Shown: positions 7,665 through 15,651 of the stretch, piece by piece | Numbering within the stretch: position 1 is the first letter of the stretch | Layout of the letters: every line of letters begins with the position of its first letter | From: Flavobacteriales bacterium | GTDB taxonomy: Bacteria; Bacteroidota; Bacteroidia; Flavobacteriales; UBA7312 | Length of the DNA stretch: 16,345 bases | Reading direction: 5' to 3' | NCBI GenBank assembly: GCA_002862585.1 | Contig: PKDP01000070.1 | Location: 1 to 16,345 of the forward strand | The notes under the pieces: model-generated | Seen by the model: only the letters and a program-made list of their open reading frames with translations | The model's database searches: none | Told to the model about the DNA's origin: nothing | Position numbers and translations under genes: made by a program

Positions 7665-7916
7665 TTCAGCTTCGTAGATTTCAAATTTGTAGCCTTCCAT
7701 AATTTGATTGCAAAGTAATTCTGTACAAGCTTTATCAACTTTTTCACTTGCCTCAGACTTATCTTTAGCTTCTATTTCCAAGGTGATGTGCTTGCCAATT
7801 CTTACATTTGTTATTTCTGGTAAACCAACATTTTTCATGCTTCCACTAACAGCTTTTCCTTGAGGGTCTAAAAGTGCCTTTAGAGGCATTACATCAATCT
7901 CTGCAATAAATTTCAT
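7653..7916 (-). CDS. purS: Phosphoribosylformylglycinamidine synthase subunit PurS
   Basis: An 87-residue protein matching PurS, the small subunit that joins PurL and PurQ into the FGAM synthase complex of purine synthesis. Supporting features are the size, the N-terminal pattern MKFIAEIDVMPLKALLDPQGKAV, which is typical of PurS, the central GKHITLEIEA strand (41-50), and a helix with paired cysteines C64 and C69 before a final strand (YKFEIYEAE). PurS goes with the small type of PurL, so this organism probably does not depend only on the large fused PurL. Its ATG overlaps the pssA stop (ATGA at 7913-7916 on the minus strand), so it should be translationally coupled to pssA. No other pur gene is in the window. 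The 3' end overlaps lptB by 12 bases. PurS is a minimal fold, but the sequence pattern is convincing. Confidence 0.87.
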   Translation of the reverse strand: MKFIAEIDVMPLKALLDPQGKAVSGSMKNVGLPEITNVRIGKHITLEIEAKDKSEASEKVDKACTELLCNQIMEGYKFEIYEAELAS

Positions 7917-8608
7917 TTTCTTGGATTATTAATGTGCGATAATACTGAATACAAAAGTATAATAATTGGCACAGCTACAAAATGGAAAAGCAATAATAAT
8001 ATCATACTAATTCCAATTAAGATAAATCGATATTCATTACCCTTCCAATTGAAGGTCTTAAACTTTAGTGCTATGAAAGATATATTTGATACCATGAGCC
8101 AACATAAGCAAATAACAAATACAATTAGAACTATTTTTTGGGATAAAAACTCTAATAAAATACTTTCACTATTAAAGTGTGTGGCAATAGGTATGGATAT
8201 AAAAAACAGGGCATTTGCGGGGGTTGGAAGCCCAATAAATGTATCGGACTGATTAGAATCAACATTAAACTTCGCTAATCTATAAGCTGAAAATAGTGGT
8301 ATTAAAAAAGCGATATAAGCAATAGTGCTTAGTTCTGATTCGGAAGATAAAATAAGCTGGAATACAATTACACTTGGGGCTACACCAAAGGTGATTAAAT
8401 CTGCAAGGCTGTCAAGTTGTTTGCCTAGTTCACCATTCACTTTCAATAGTCTGGCAAAGAAGCCGTCAAAAAAATCTAGAAAAGCGCCACTTAAAATGCA
8501 TAGCGAAGCTGAGTATAAGTCATTTGAATAAGCGAATTGAATAGCTAATAAGCCAAAAAATAAATTACCTAACGTAAATAGATTCGGTATGTGTCTTAAA
8601 ATGCTCAA
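7913..8608 (-). CDS. pssA: CDP-diacylglycerol--serine O-phosphatidyltransferase (type II PssA)
   Basis: A 231-residue integral membrane enzyme that makes phosphatidylserine from CDP-diacylglycerol and serine, the precursor of phosphatidylethanolamine. The CDP-alcohol phosphatidyltransferase motif is complete with exact spacing: D45, D48-G49, A52-R53, G62, D66, D70. The segment DSLADLITFGVAP (66-78) and FIGLPTPANA (124-133) point to PssA rather than PgsA. Six or more membrane helices are visible (about 12-28, 31-47, 78-88, 97-110, 130-143, 158-182, 195-222). The start is TTG at 8608, giving MSILRHIPNLFTLGNLF, which matches the family N-terminus; an in-frame stop lies six codons upstream and no ATG lies between. 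It leads the pssA-purS pair and is divergent from lnt, 36 bases away. No psd is in the window. Confidence 0.9.
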   Translation of the reverse strand: MSILRHIPNLFTLGNLFFGLLAIQFAYSNDLYSASLCILSGAFLDFFDGFFARLLKVNGELGKQLDSLADLITFGVAPSVIVFQLILSSESELSTIAYIAFLIPLFSAYRLAKFNVDSNQSDTFIGLPTPANALFFISIPIATHFNSESILLEFLSQKIVLIVFVICLCWLMVSNISFIALKFKTFNWKGNEYRFILIGISMILLLLFHFVAVPIIILLYSVLSHINNPRK

Positions 8609-8644
8609 TAAATACGATATTTGTTACTGCAATAATACAAAAAG

Positions 8645-10168
8645 ATGTATCGTAACCTATTACTTAGTTTTACTTCAGCCTTATTATTAGTTGTTTCGTG
8701 GTCCTCAGGTGGATTTCCCTTTCTTATATTTTTTGCGCTAGCACCATTATTTTCCATTGTTGAAAATACACCAACTAAGAAGCATGTATTTTTTTACTCA
8801 TTCATTGTATTTGCTATTTGGAATTCAGGAACAACCTTTTGGATTTATCACGCAAGTCTATTAGGAGTAATAGCTGCCGTAGTTGTTAATAGTTTACTAA
8901 TGTCAAGTGTTATTCTGTTATTTTCAATTGTTCGCACCAAATTTAATGACAGAAGAGCATGGTGGGCATTAATAACCTTTTGGCTAAGTTTTGAATATTT
9001 ACACTTTAATTGGGATTTATCATGGCCTTGGCTGACATTGGGCAATGTATTTTCAACATATCCTAGTGTCATTCAATGGTATGAGTATACTGGAGTTCTG
9101 GGCGGTAGCTTATGGGTTTTACTCTTCAATGTGGTTGTTTATCATTCATTCAAGAATAAAAAAGTATACCGTTTGCCTACCCTTATTTTGATTTTGCCTT
9201 TTGTGTTTAATCTATTCATTTCAACAGAAGAAAACGGCGAGGAGATTAATATCGTAGTCGTTCAACCAAACATTGATCCCTATTTTGAAAAGTTTGACGG
9301 ACTTTCTTCGCTAGAGCAATTAGAGAAATTTATAGAACTAGCCGAACCAGATCTAGACTCAACGGTTGATTACCTAATAGGTCCCGAAACGGCAATAGTA
9401 GATGGCTTATGGGAAAATAAAATTGAATATACAACTGAGCTTACTCTATTAAGAAAATTAATAGAAAAATATCCGAACTTAACAATTATTGCAGGGGCCT
9501 CAACCTACAGAGCCTATGATTCAAATGAGAATTTAAGTGAGACCGCTCGGAAATTCATTAATTCAGAAAGTTATTACGATGTATATAATTCGGCTTTGTG
9601 TATTTCTAAAGACGACTTATCAATCTACCATAAGTCCAAGCTAGTTCAAGGCGTAGAGTTTACACCATTCTCATTTTTATTAGAGAAGCTTGAATTTTTA
9701 ACTATTGACTTAGGAGGCATTTCTGGTAGTTTAGGAACACAAGACTACAGAGAAGTATTTGCTGGTAAGGCTAATGTTGCACCAATTATTTGTTATGAAT
9801 CTATCTTTGGTGAATATACCACAGAATATGTACGAAATGGTTCAGATTTATTTACGATTATAACTAACGATGGATGGTGGAAGGATACGCCTGGCTACAG
9901 ACAACACCTTAATTACGCTAGCCTTCGAGCTATTGAATGTAGACGACCAATTGCCCGTTCTGCCAATACTGGAATATCTGCTTTTATAGATATTCGAGGA
10001 AAAATATTTCAGCCTACAAAATGGGGTGAAGAGGTTGTTATAAAAAGAACGCTAAGGACTCATTCAGCCAACACTTTTTATGTGCGTTTTGGCGATTATA
10101 TTGGAAGAATATCGGCTTTTATAGCCGTAATGTTTATTTGTTTTACACTAGCTAAAAGTAAAGATTGA
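8645..10168 (+). CDS. lnt: Apolipoprotein N-acyltransferase (Lnt)
   Basis: A 507-residue inner membrane enzyme that adds the third acyl chain to the N-terminal cysteine of lipoproteins. The N-terminal part has about six membrane helices (about 5-20, 23-40, 48-66, 72-96, 107-121, 150-167, with one more near 178-192). The periplasmic nitrilase domain spans about 200-470 and holds the catalytic triad in order: E248 (GPETAI), K330 (IYHKSKLVQGVE) and C383 (IICYESIFGEY). Also visible are ITNDGWW (406-412) and RANTG-like RSANTGIS (438-445). A final helix covers 484-502. Length and layout match the family. The start is an ATG at 8645; the divergent pssA start is 36 bases upstream, so both promoters must share or overlap that gap or enter the genes. 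It ends 3 bases before the convergent small gene at 10172. Confidence 0.93.
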   Translation: MYRNLLLSFTSALLLVVSWSSGGFPFLIFFALAPLFSIVENTPTKKHVFFYSFIVFAIWNSGTTFWIYHASLLGVIAAVVVNSLLMSSVILLFSIVRTKFNDRRAWWALITFWLSFEYLHFNWDLSWPWLTLGNVFSTYPSVIQWYEYTGVLGGSLWVLLFNVVVYHSFKNKKVYRLPTLILILPFVFNLFISTEENGEEINIVVVQPNIDPYFEKFDGLSSLEQLEKFIELAEPDLDSTVDYLIGPETAIVDGLWENKIEYTTELTLLRKLIEKYPNLTIIAGASTYRAYDSNENLSETARKFINSESYYDVYNSALCISKDDLSIYHKSKLVQGVEFTPFSFLLEKLEFLTIDLGGISGSLGTQDYREVFAGKANVAPIICYESIFGEYTTEYVRNGSDLFTIITNDGWWKDTPGYRQHLNYASLRAIECRRPIARSANTGISAFIDIRGKIFQPTKWGEEVVIKRTLRTHSANTFYVRFGDYIGRISAFIAVMFICFTLAKSKD

Positions 10169-10171
10169 AAA

Positions 10172-10450
10172 TTACTCAACAATAACTTCTTCTGAGTCAC
10201 TGCTAACTTCCAAAGTAGAATCTGACATGGCAGTATCCATTTCAGTAATAACTTCTTCTTCAATAGTTTCAGTCATATATGGAATTATTTGCAGATTAAC
10301 TTCCTCATTGGTATTTGAAGACTCGATAGAAACAGATGTATTCATCTGAGAGTTATTAAATGCAGGAGCAGTATTAGTTATGTTATAAAACCCAAATACA
10401 AATGCAGCCAATACAAGTGCCGCAGTGATGATAAATTCGCTTTGTTTCAT
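10172..10450 (-). CDS. Hypothetical single-pass membrane-anchored protein with acidic, Ser/Thr-rich tail
   Basis: I do not recognise this protein. From the ATG at 10450 it has 92 residues: a short polar N-terminus, one hydrophobic segment (about 6-23, FIITAALVLAAFVFGFYNI) that could be a membrane anchor or uncleaved signal, an Asn/Thr/Ser-rich stretch (24-50), and an acidic tail (51-92) with many Glu and Asp, no basic residue, and no cysteine. A longer form from TTG at 10501 would add 17 residues with no helix, and I prefer the ATG. The tail looks disordered and faces the periplasm if the anchor inserts in the usual way. The gene converges on lnt with a 3-base gap and is divergent from pabB. 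Codon content looks coding, but low complexity limits certainty. Confidence 0.6.
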   Translation of the reverse strand: MKQSEFIITAALVLAAFVFGFYNITNTAPAFNNSQMNTSVSIESSNTNEEVNLQIIPYMTETIEEEVITEMDTAMSDSTLEVSSDSEEVIVE

Positions 10451-10534
10451 GATAAAATATGATTTGTTAGGTGACAAGTTAAAAAAAATAATCCAATACA
10501 ATTAATTCTTAGTCCTTTCAGATGCAATAATCAT

Positions 10535-10542
10535 TAGTTTTG
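10535..10542 (+). promoter_or_regulatory. Predicted -7 promoter box (TAGTTTTG) of the pabB operon
   Basis: TAGTTTTG matches the Bacteroidota -7 consensus TAnnTTTG exactly and ends four bases before the pabB GTG at 10547. Transcription would begin at or close to the start codon, giving a leaderless mRNA. No good TTG is seen at -33. Confidence 0.4.
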
Positions 10543-10546
10543 TAGT

Positions 10547-11839
10547 GTGAGACAAATAGCTACATATCATATAGCGAATGTTGAATCGTTCAAGCAAAAT
10601 CTATTGTATTGGGCGTCTCAGTTTCAACAAACCGCTTCTTATATTGGAGATACGGCTGAAGAAAATGGCTTACACATGAAATATGATATGCTTGTTGGTG
10701 CCGATTCGATGTCAACACTTGTTTGCAATGCCGATTCGTTTAGTTTGCTGAGGTCTTTTCACGACACAAAAAAGGATTGGATCTTTGGATTTTTGAGTTA
10801 TGATTTAAAAAATGAAGTTGAAGACTTACAATCCAATAATACGGATGAATTAAACCTTCCCAATCTATATTTTTTTCAACCAAAGTGGGTGTTTGAAATT
10901 ATTGGTAATGATATCAGTATTCATTTTCCATTGGATACCCCTAGAAAGGAAATGAAGTTGATTTTTAAAGAAATAATGCTAACTAAAAACGATAGTAACA
11001 GCTCGTCTGCAGTGAATATGAATAGCAGAATTTCAAAATCAGAATATATTTCAACCTTTAATAAGTTACAAGAGCATATCAAAAGAGGAGATATTTATGA
11101 AGTTAATTTTTGTCAAGAGTATTTCGCAAAATCAGCAGAGTTAAATCCAGTAAACACATTTAGAAACCTTTATGAAATTTCGAACTCTCCATTTTCAGCT
11201 TTTTTCAGAACGAATGACTTTTATTTAATGAGTGCAAGTCCTGAACGATTTGTGAAGAAATTTGGTAATACCATTATATCACAACCCATTAAAGGGACAC
11301 GAAAAAGAGGTAATTCAGTCGAGGAAGATTTGAAATTAAAAGAGGAGCTTCGCCAATGTCCAAAAGAGCAATCTGAAAATGTTATGATTGTTGATTTGGT
11401 GCGAAACGACTTGTCCAAAACAGCCGGGAAATCTTCAGTAAAGGTTGAAGAGCTATTCGGTATTTATTCTTTTACTCAAGTTCATCAGATGATTTCTACT
11501 ATTACCTCTGAATTAAAAGATGATATTCACTGGAGTGAGGTTTTAAAGACTACATTTCCAATGGGTAGTATGACAGGATCACCTAAAATTAGGGCTATGC
11601 AGCTTATCGAAGAATATGAAACATTTAAAAGAGGATTGTATTCTGGCTCAGTTGGCTACCTAACCCCTAATGGGGATTTCGATTTTAATGTTATTATCCG
11701 AAGTATTTTGTACAATACCACAAATGGTTATGTTTCACTAGCTGTTGGAAGTGCAATTACTGCAAACGCTAAAGGAGATGATGAATATGCCGAATGCGAG
11801 CTAAAGGCAAAAGCTATGTTGGAGGTGCTAAATGCTTAA
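10547..11839 (+). CDS. pabB: Aminodeoxychorismate synthase component I (PabB)
   Basis: A 430-residue cytoplasmic chorismate-binding enzyme that aminates chorismate to 4-amino-4-deoxychorismate, the route to p-aminobenzoate and folate. The chorismate-binding domain (about 165-428) shows GDIYEVNFCQEY (181-192), SPERF (231-235), PIKGTRKRG (247-255), ENVMIVDLVRNDLSK (277-291), and GSMTGSPKIRAM (340-351). The lysine in PIKGT (K249) is the active-site residue that marks PabB, whereas anthranilate synthase and isochorismate synthase have other residues there. The start is GTG at 10547; MRQIATYHIANVESFKQNLLYWASQF matches the N-terminus of Bacteroidota PabB, and the next Met (residue 44) would remove it. 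The promoter box ends four bases upstream, suggesting a leaderless mRNA. It heads an overlapping operon with tilS. No pabA or pabC lies in the window. Confidence 0.92.
   Translation: MRQIATYHIANVESFKQNLLYWASQFQQTASYIGDTAEENGLHMKYDMLVGADSMSTLVCNADSFSLLRSFHDTKKDWIFGFLSYDLKNEVEDLQSNNTDELNLPNLYFFQPKWVFEIIGNDISIHFPLDTPRKEMKLIFKEIMLTKNDSNSSSAVNMNSRISKSEYISTFNKLQEHIKRGDIYEVNFCQEYFAKSAELNPVNTFRNLYEISNSPFSAFFRTNDFYLMSASPERFVKKFGNTIISQPIKGTRKRGNSVEEDLKLKEELRQCPKEQSENVMIVDLVRNDLSKTAGKSSVKVEELFGIYSFTQVHQMISTITSELKDDIHWSEVLKTTFPMGSMTGSPKIRAMQLIEEYETFKRGLYSGSVGYLTPNGDFDFNVIIRSILYNTTNGYVSLAVGSAITANAKGDDEYAECELKAKAMLEVLNA
11821..11825 (+). promoter_or_regulatory. Strong Shine-Dalgarno sequence before tilS (GGAGG)
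   Basis: GGAGG lies six bases before the tilS ATG, inside the last codons of pabB. It is the only strong match I see before a start in this window and fits re-initiation across the 8-base pabB-tilS overlap. Confidence 0.45.
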
Positions 11840-13139
11840 TACACTATCTCAATTTATTTCTCAGCATAATCTAATTTCAAGTGATGATAAGCTGTTATTA
11901 GCTGTTAGTGGCGGTAAAGACAGTGTATGTATGATGCATTTATTTAGTGAATTGCCATATGAATTTGGGATTGTACATTGTAATTTTAAGCTCAGGGGTG
12001 ATGAGAGCGAGTTGGATGAGCAGTTTGTTGGTGACTTGGCTAAAGATTTAGGAGTAGAATTTTATTCAAAATCATTTGATACTGTACTTTATGCTAGAAA
12101 TAACAGCTTGTCTATTCAAATGGCAGCAAGAGATTTACGCTATCAGTTTTTTAATGAGGTTTTGCAGAAATATAATTATACCAAAATAGCAACAGCTCAC
12201 CACTCTGATGATAGTGTCGAAACACTTTTAATAAAGAAAAGTAGAAAATCTAGTTTGGGAGCATTACAAGGTATTTCTATCAAAAATGGAAATATAATTC
12301 GACCGATGCTTGCTTTAAGTGTTCAGCAAATTGAGGGGTATATCAAAAATCAGTCCATTAAATTTAGGTTAGATAAATCAAACCTTTCATCAGACTATCA
12401 AAGAAATAGAATAAGGCATGAAGTCATGCCAAATTTGTCTAAGTCAGAGTTACTGCGCGAGATTGAAGAAAATAAGCGTATATACTCCAAGCTATTAAGT
12501 GATACAGAGTATTATTTAGAACGTCACACAATCGAAAAAGATGGCGCTAAGTTTTTTGAAATTGAGCATTTAAAAAATCTGATTGATAAAGATGAAATAC
12601 TGTACGAATGTCTTAAAAATTATGGGCCTTTTAATTGGAAAGATGTATTTGCTTTGCTAGACGCAGAAGTTGGTAAGCAAGTTTTAAATTCAGAATATCG
12701 AATCGTTAAAGAAAGAAATGCCCTTTGTCTATCAGAAATACCATCGAAAGCAGAGATGAGTATTCAAATTCATGAAGAAAGTCGAATGATAAAGCAGTCT
12801 ATGCCCTTGAAGATTGAAATTCATGATTTCTCGTCTTTCAAATTAATTAAGGATAGTAAGGTGTCGGTGCTAGATTATGATAAGCTACATTTTCCATTAA
12901 CATTAAGAAAATGGAAGAATGGTGATGCATTTACGCCACTTGGAATGAAGGGGAGAAAAAAAATAAGTGATTATTTGATTGATAAAAAAATCTCAACCAT
13001 TCAAAAAGAAAATACTTGGGTGATTTGTTCGTTAGATGATATTGTATGCATAGTTGGAGAGCGTATAAATGAGTCTTACAAACTTGTCGCAGAAACAGAA
13101 AAAGTTTATCTTGTCCAACCTTTGAAAAATCAATCATGA
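11832..13139 (+). CDS. tilS: tRNA(Ile)-lysidine synthetase (TilS)
   Basis: A 435-residue cytoplasmic enzyme that attaches lysine to C34 of tRNA-Ile(CAU), so that it reads AUA instead of AUG; it is normally essential. The N-type ATP pyrophosphatase motif is LLLAVSGGKDS (21-31, PP-loop SGGKDS). Further motifs: IVHCNFKLRGDESELDEQFV (47-66), AARDLRYQFF (98-107), TAHHSDDSVET (121-131), and KSNLSSDYQRNRIRHEVMP (182-200). The C-terminal tRNA-binding domain is marked by RKWKNGDAFTPLGMKGRKKISDYL (359-382). One oddity is that the usual RGTG or RGSG after the HHxxDD motif is replaced by SRKSSLGAL (137-145). The start overlaps pabB by 8 bases with a strong Shine-Dalgarno sequence, and the stop overlaps the next gene through ATGA. 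Confidence 0.93.
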   Translation: MLNTLSQFISQHNLISSDDKLLLAVSGGKDSVCMMHLFSELPYEFGIVHCNFKLRGDESELDEQFVGDLAKDLGVEFYSKSFDTVLYARNNSLSIQMAARDLRYQFFNEVLQKYNYTKIATAHHSDDSVETLLIKKSRKSSLGALQGISIKNGNIIRPMLALSVQQIEGYIKNQSIKFRLDKSNLSSDYQRNRIRHEVMPNLSKSELLREIEENKRIYSKLLSDTEYYLERHTIEKDGAKFFEIEHLKNLIDKDEILYECLKNYGPFNWKDVFALLDAEVGKQVLNSEYRIVKERNALCLSEIPSKAEMSIQIHEESRMIKQSMPLKIEIHDFSSFKLIKDSKVSVLDYDKLHFPLTLRKWKNGDAFTPLGMKGRKKISDYLIDKKISTIQKENTWVICSLDDIVCIVGERINESYKLVAETEKVYLVQPLKNQS

Positions 13140-13627
13140 GTGATGAATTATTATTTGAAGAAAGTCAGCATTTAGGCTATAACCGTTTGTCTTTTTTAAG
13201 GCGTATGGTGCTTGCTCTTTTCTGCTTTTTATCGTTTTACTGGTCCGAAGAGACACAAGAAGCTATAGGTTCTGGAAATCTATTATTTTTTCTTGGTGTA
13301 GCCATATTATTTGTGTCAGCCGTACTCGTTTTTATCCTTCACTTCAAAACGAAAGTTGTCAATGGAAGCCTCATTTTGGAGGGACTATGGACAGCTCGAA
13401 AAGTGAAGATCGATATGTCATCCATCAAAAGTGTTTCTAAAATAAAATACAGTCGTTTCTTCTTTAATAGAGCCGTGTACAACCTTCATAGAAAAGGTGC
13501 TATACATTTTTATACTAGAGGAAAAGAATGTATAGAATTAATTGATAAGGATGGTTTACGATATCTAATTGGCAGTCAAAAGCCCTCAGAACTACTATTA
13601 GCTTTACAACAACAGATAAATAAATAA
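13136..13627 (+). CDS. Hypothetical membrane protein with PH-like domain, conserved between tilS and dsbD
   Basis: A 163-residue protein of unknown function. It has a polar N-terminus with a basic cluster (FLRRM, 20-24), two membrane segments (about 24-38 and 49-70), then a soluble domain (about 72-163) rich in predicted beta strands ending in a helix (SELLLALQQQINK), the pattern of a bacterial PH-like domain. Notable strings are YNRLSFLRR (15-23), EGLWTARKVKID (82-93), and HFYTRGKECIELIDKDG (124-140). I recall similar proteins beside dsbD and tilS in other flavobacteria, so the placement seems conserved, though I cannot check this. It overlaps tilS through ATGA and ends 2 bases before dsbD, so it is in the same operon. 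A function in the envelope or in redox export is only suggested by the neighbour dsbD. Confidence 0.7.
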   Translation: MSDELLFEESQHLGYNRLSFLRRMVLALFCFLSFYWSEETQEAIGSGNLLFFLGVAILFVSAVLVFILHFKTKVVNGSLILEGLWTARKVKIDMSSIKSVSKIKYSRFFFNRAVYNLHRKGAIHFYTRGKECIELIDKDGLRYLIGSQKPSELLLALQQQINK

Positions 13628-13629
13628 TT

Positions 13630-15642
13630 ATGAAAAAGAATCTTTTAGCCCTTATATTTTTCTTACCAAGCTTACTGTTTTCCCAAATTTTCAATCCTGT
13701 TGAATGGAGTTTTTCACAAGAGGATTTAGGTGATTCAGAATATAATTTAGTTTTCGAAGCGAACATAGAAGATGGTTGGTATGTGTACTCTCAATATGTA
13801 GGTGATGACGGCCCAATCCCAACAGAGTTCACCTTTTTTGATGCAAAGGACTATGAATTAGTTGGAAATGTAGAAGAAGGACAATCTATTGAAGAGTTTG
13901 ATCTGAACTTTGATATGGTACTAAAGTATTTCAAGAAAAAAGCAATTTTCAATCAAAAAGTTAAACTATTAAGTAATTCGGCGACTGTAAGCGGTGAGTT
14001 TGTGTTTATGGTTTGTGACGAGGCTCAATGCTTACCTCCAGAGTATGTTGAGTTTTCATTTGATCTAGGAAATGCAGAATCAAGTACCGACACTGAAACT
14101 GTTGTAGAAGAAGAAAGCGAATCGTCATCCTTACTAAATTTGGTATCTTCTGATGATAGTTCACATTTAGATAAGGAGAAAGATGATGATGAAAAAGGGC
14201 CTAAAAAAGGGATGTGGAGTATATTTTTTATTGCATTTTTTAGTGGTTTTGCAGCATTACTAACGCCTTGTGTATTCCCTATGATTCCAATGACGGTAAG
14301 TTATTTTACCAAGCAAAGTAAGAGTAAAGCAAAGGGAGTTTCTAACGCTATTATTTATGGTTTATCAATCATATTCATTTACGTTGCGTTGGGTGTTGGT
14401 GTATCGGCAGTCTTTGGGCCTGAAGTACTGAATAGTATGGCTACAAATGCGTATTTCAATATTGCGTTTTTTGTATTGTTAGTTGTTTTTGCAGCATCTT
14501 TTTTAGGTGCTTTTGAGTTGACTCTCCCACACTCATGGATAAATAAGGCAGATAAAGCCTCTGATAAAGGAGGATTAATTGGTATTTTCTTTATGGCTTT
14601 AGTGTTGGCTTTAGTATCATTTTCTTGTACAGGACCAATTGTAGGGACGCTCTTAGTTGAGGCGGCATCAGGCGGTAATTATATGGGGCCAATTATTGGG
14701 ATGTTAGGCTTTTCGTTAGCCATAGCATTGCCATTTGCACTTTTCGCAGCTTTCCCAGGATGGTTAAATTCATTGCCTCAGTCTGGTGGTTGGTTGAACT
14801 CTGTAAAGGTAGTTTTAGGATTTTTGGAGTTGGCATTAGCCTTTAAATTTCTTTCAAATGCGGACTTGGTTTGGCAAACTCACCTTTTAGAAAGAGAAGT
14901 ATTTATAGCGATATGGATAGTCATTTTTGGACTTCTCACGATGTATTTATTGGGGATTTTCAAGTTATCTCATGATAGCAATTTAGAGTATCTTTCCGTA
15001 GGTCGATTATTTACAGCCATACTTACGGGTGTATTAACTATTTATATGATTCCAGGTTTGTGGGGAGCACCATTAAAATTAATTAATGCTTTTCCACCAC
15101 CAATGCATTATAGCGAATCGCCATACGGTGTTGGATATACTGCTGGTGGAGGTTCAGTAGAATCGCACGATAATCACGAGGGACAGCATTTAGGACCTCA
15201 AGGTTTGATGGTCTTTCACGATTACGAAGAAGGACTTGCCCACTCAAAGAAAGTAGGATTACCAGTAATGATTGATTTTACGGGTTGGGCGTGTGTTAAC
15301 TGCCGTAAAATGGAAGAGCAAGTATGGTCTAACCTAGAGGTTAAGCAAACTCTAAAAGAAGAGGTGGTACTTATCTCATTGTATGTCGATGAACGAACGC
15401 CTCTTGCTGAAGAGGAACAATATGAAACTACTATTGCTGGCAAAAAGAAGAAGGTAAGGACTGTAGGAGACAAATGGACGGTGCTACAAGCTGAAACGTA
15501 CAAAACAAACTCACAGCCTTATTATGTTATTCTTGATCACGATGAAAATCAATTAGGTGTCTCAGCAAACTATCAAGACTATGGTGAGGTTGGTTTATTC
15601 AAATCGTGGCTAGATAATGGTATAGAAGAATTCTACCAGTAA
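13630..15642 (+). CDS. dsbD: Thiol:disulfide interchange protein DsbD
   Basis: A 670-residue inner membrane protein that carries electrons from cytoplasmic thioredoxin to periplasmic partners. A signal peptide (1-18, LLFS before Q19) is followed by the N-terminal immunoglobulin-like domain (about 20-145) with cysteines C129 and C134 (VCDEAQCLPP), an acidic Ser/Glu/Asp linker (about 148-192), an eight-helix core (about 196-480) with the redox pair C214 (LLTPCVFPMIP) and C333 (SFSCTGP), and a C-terminal thioredoxin-like domain (about 525-668) with CVNC (C555, C558). All three cysteine pairs are present, so it should be functional. The length is somewhat above E. coli DsbD (about 565), mostly from the linker and loops. 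It is the last gene of pabB-tilS-hypothetical-dsbD, starting 2 bases after its neighbour. A small inverted repeat covers its stop codon. Confidence 0.95.
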   Translation: MKKNLLALIFFLPSLLFSQIFNPVEWSFSQEDLGDSEYNLVFEANIEDGWYVYSQYVGDDGPIPTEFTFFDAKDYELVGNVEEGQSIEEFDLNFDMVLKYFKKKAIFNQKVKLLSNSATVSGEFVFMVCDEAQCLPPEYVEFSFDLGNAESSTDTETVVEEESESSSLLNLVSSDDSSHLDKEKDDDEKGPKKGMWSIFFIAFFSGFAALLTPCVFPMIPMTVSYFTKQSKSKAKGVSNAIIYGLSIIFIYVALGVGVSAVFGPEVLNSMATNAYFNIAFFVLLVVFAASFLGAFELTLPHSWINKADKASDKGGLIGIFFMALVLALVSFSCTGPIVGTLLVEAASGGNYMGPIIGMLGFSLAIALPFALFAAFPGWLNSLPQSGGWLNSVKVVLGFLELALAFKFLSNADLVWQTHLLEREVFIAIWIVIFGLLTMYLLGIFKLSHDSNLEYLSVGRLFTAILTGVLTIYMIPGLWGAPLKLINAFPPPMHYSESPYGVGYTAGGGSVESHDNHEGQHLGPQGLMVFHDYEEGLAHSKKVGLPVMIDFTGWACVNCRKMEEQVWSNLEVKQTLKEEVVLISLYVDERTPLAEEEQYETTIAGKKKKVRTVGDKWTVLQAETYKTNSQPYYVILDHDENQLGVSANYQDYGEVGLFKSWLDNGIEEFYQ

Positions 15643-15651
15643 AAAGGTAGA
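15632..15651. terminator. Possible weak bidirectional terminator hairpin after dsbD
   Basis: TCTACC (15632-15637) and GGTAGA (15646-15651) are an exact inverted repeat with an 8-base A-rich loop, spanning the dsbD stop and the short gap to the convergent small gene. Only six pairs form and neither side has a strong T tract, so it is a weak candidate for terminating either strand. Confidence 0.3.

Noticed and set aside
7657..7673. Inverted repeat GAAGCT-N5-AGCTTC at the lptB-purS junction
   Set aside because: Only six pairs, no T tract on either side, and both arms lie within coding sequence; too weak to call a terminator.
7932..8531. Plus-strand frames opposite pssA
   Set aside because: They are antisense to an enzyme with a complete catalytic motif and have no family resemblance.
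10451..10501. Longer TTG-started form of the small acidic protein
   Set aside because: The extra 17 residues add no helix or motif and the ATG at 10450 directly precedes the membrane segment.
15222..15503. Minus-strand frame inside dsbD
   Set aside because: It is antisense to the thioredoxin domain, with a serine-rich composition typical of shadow frames.
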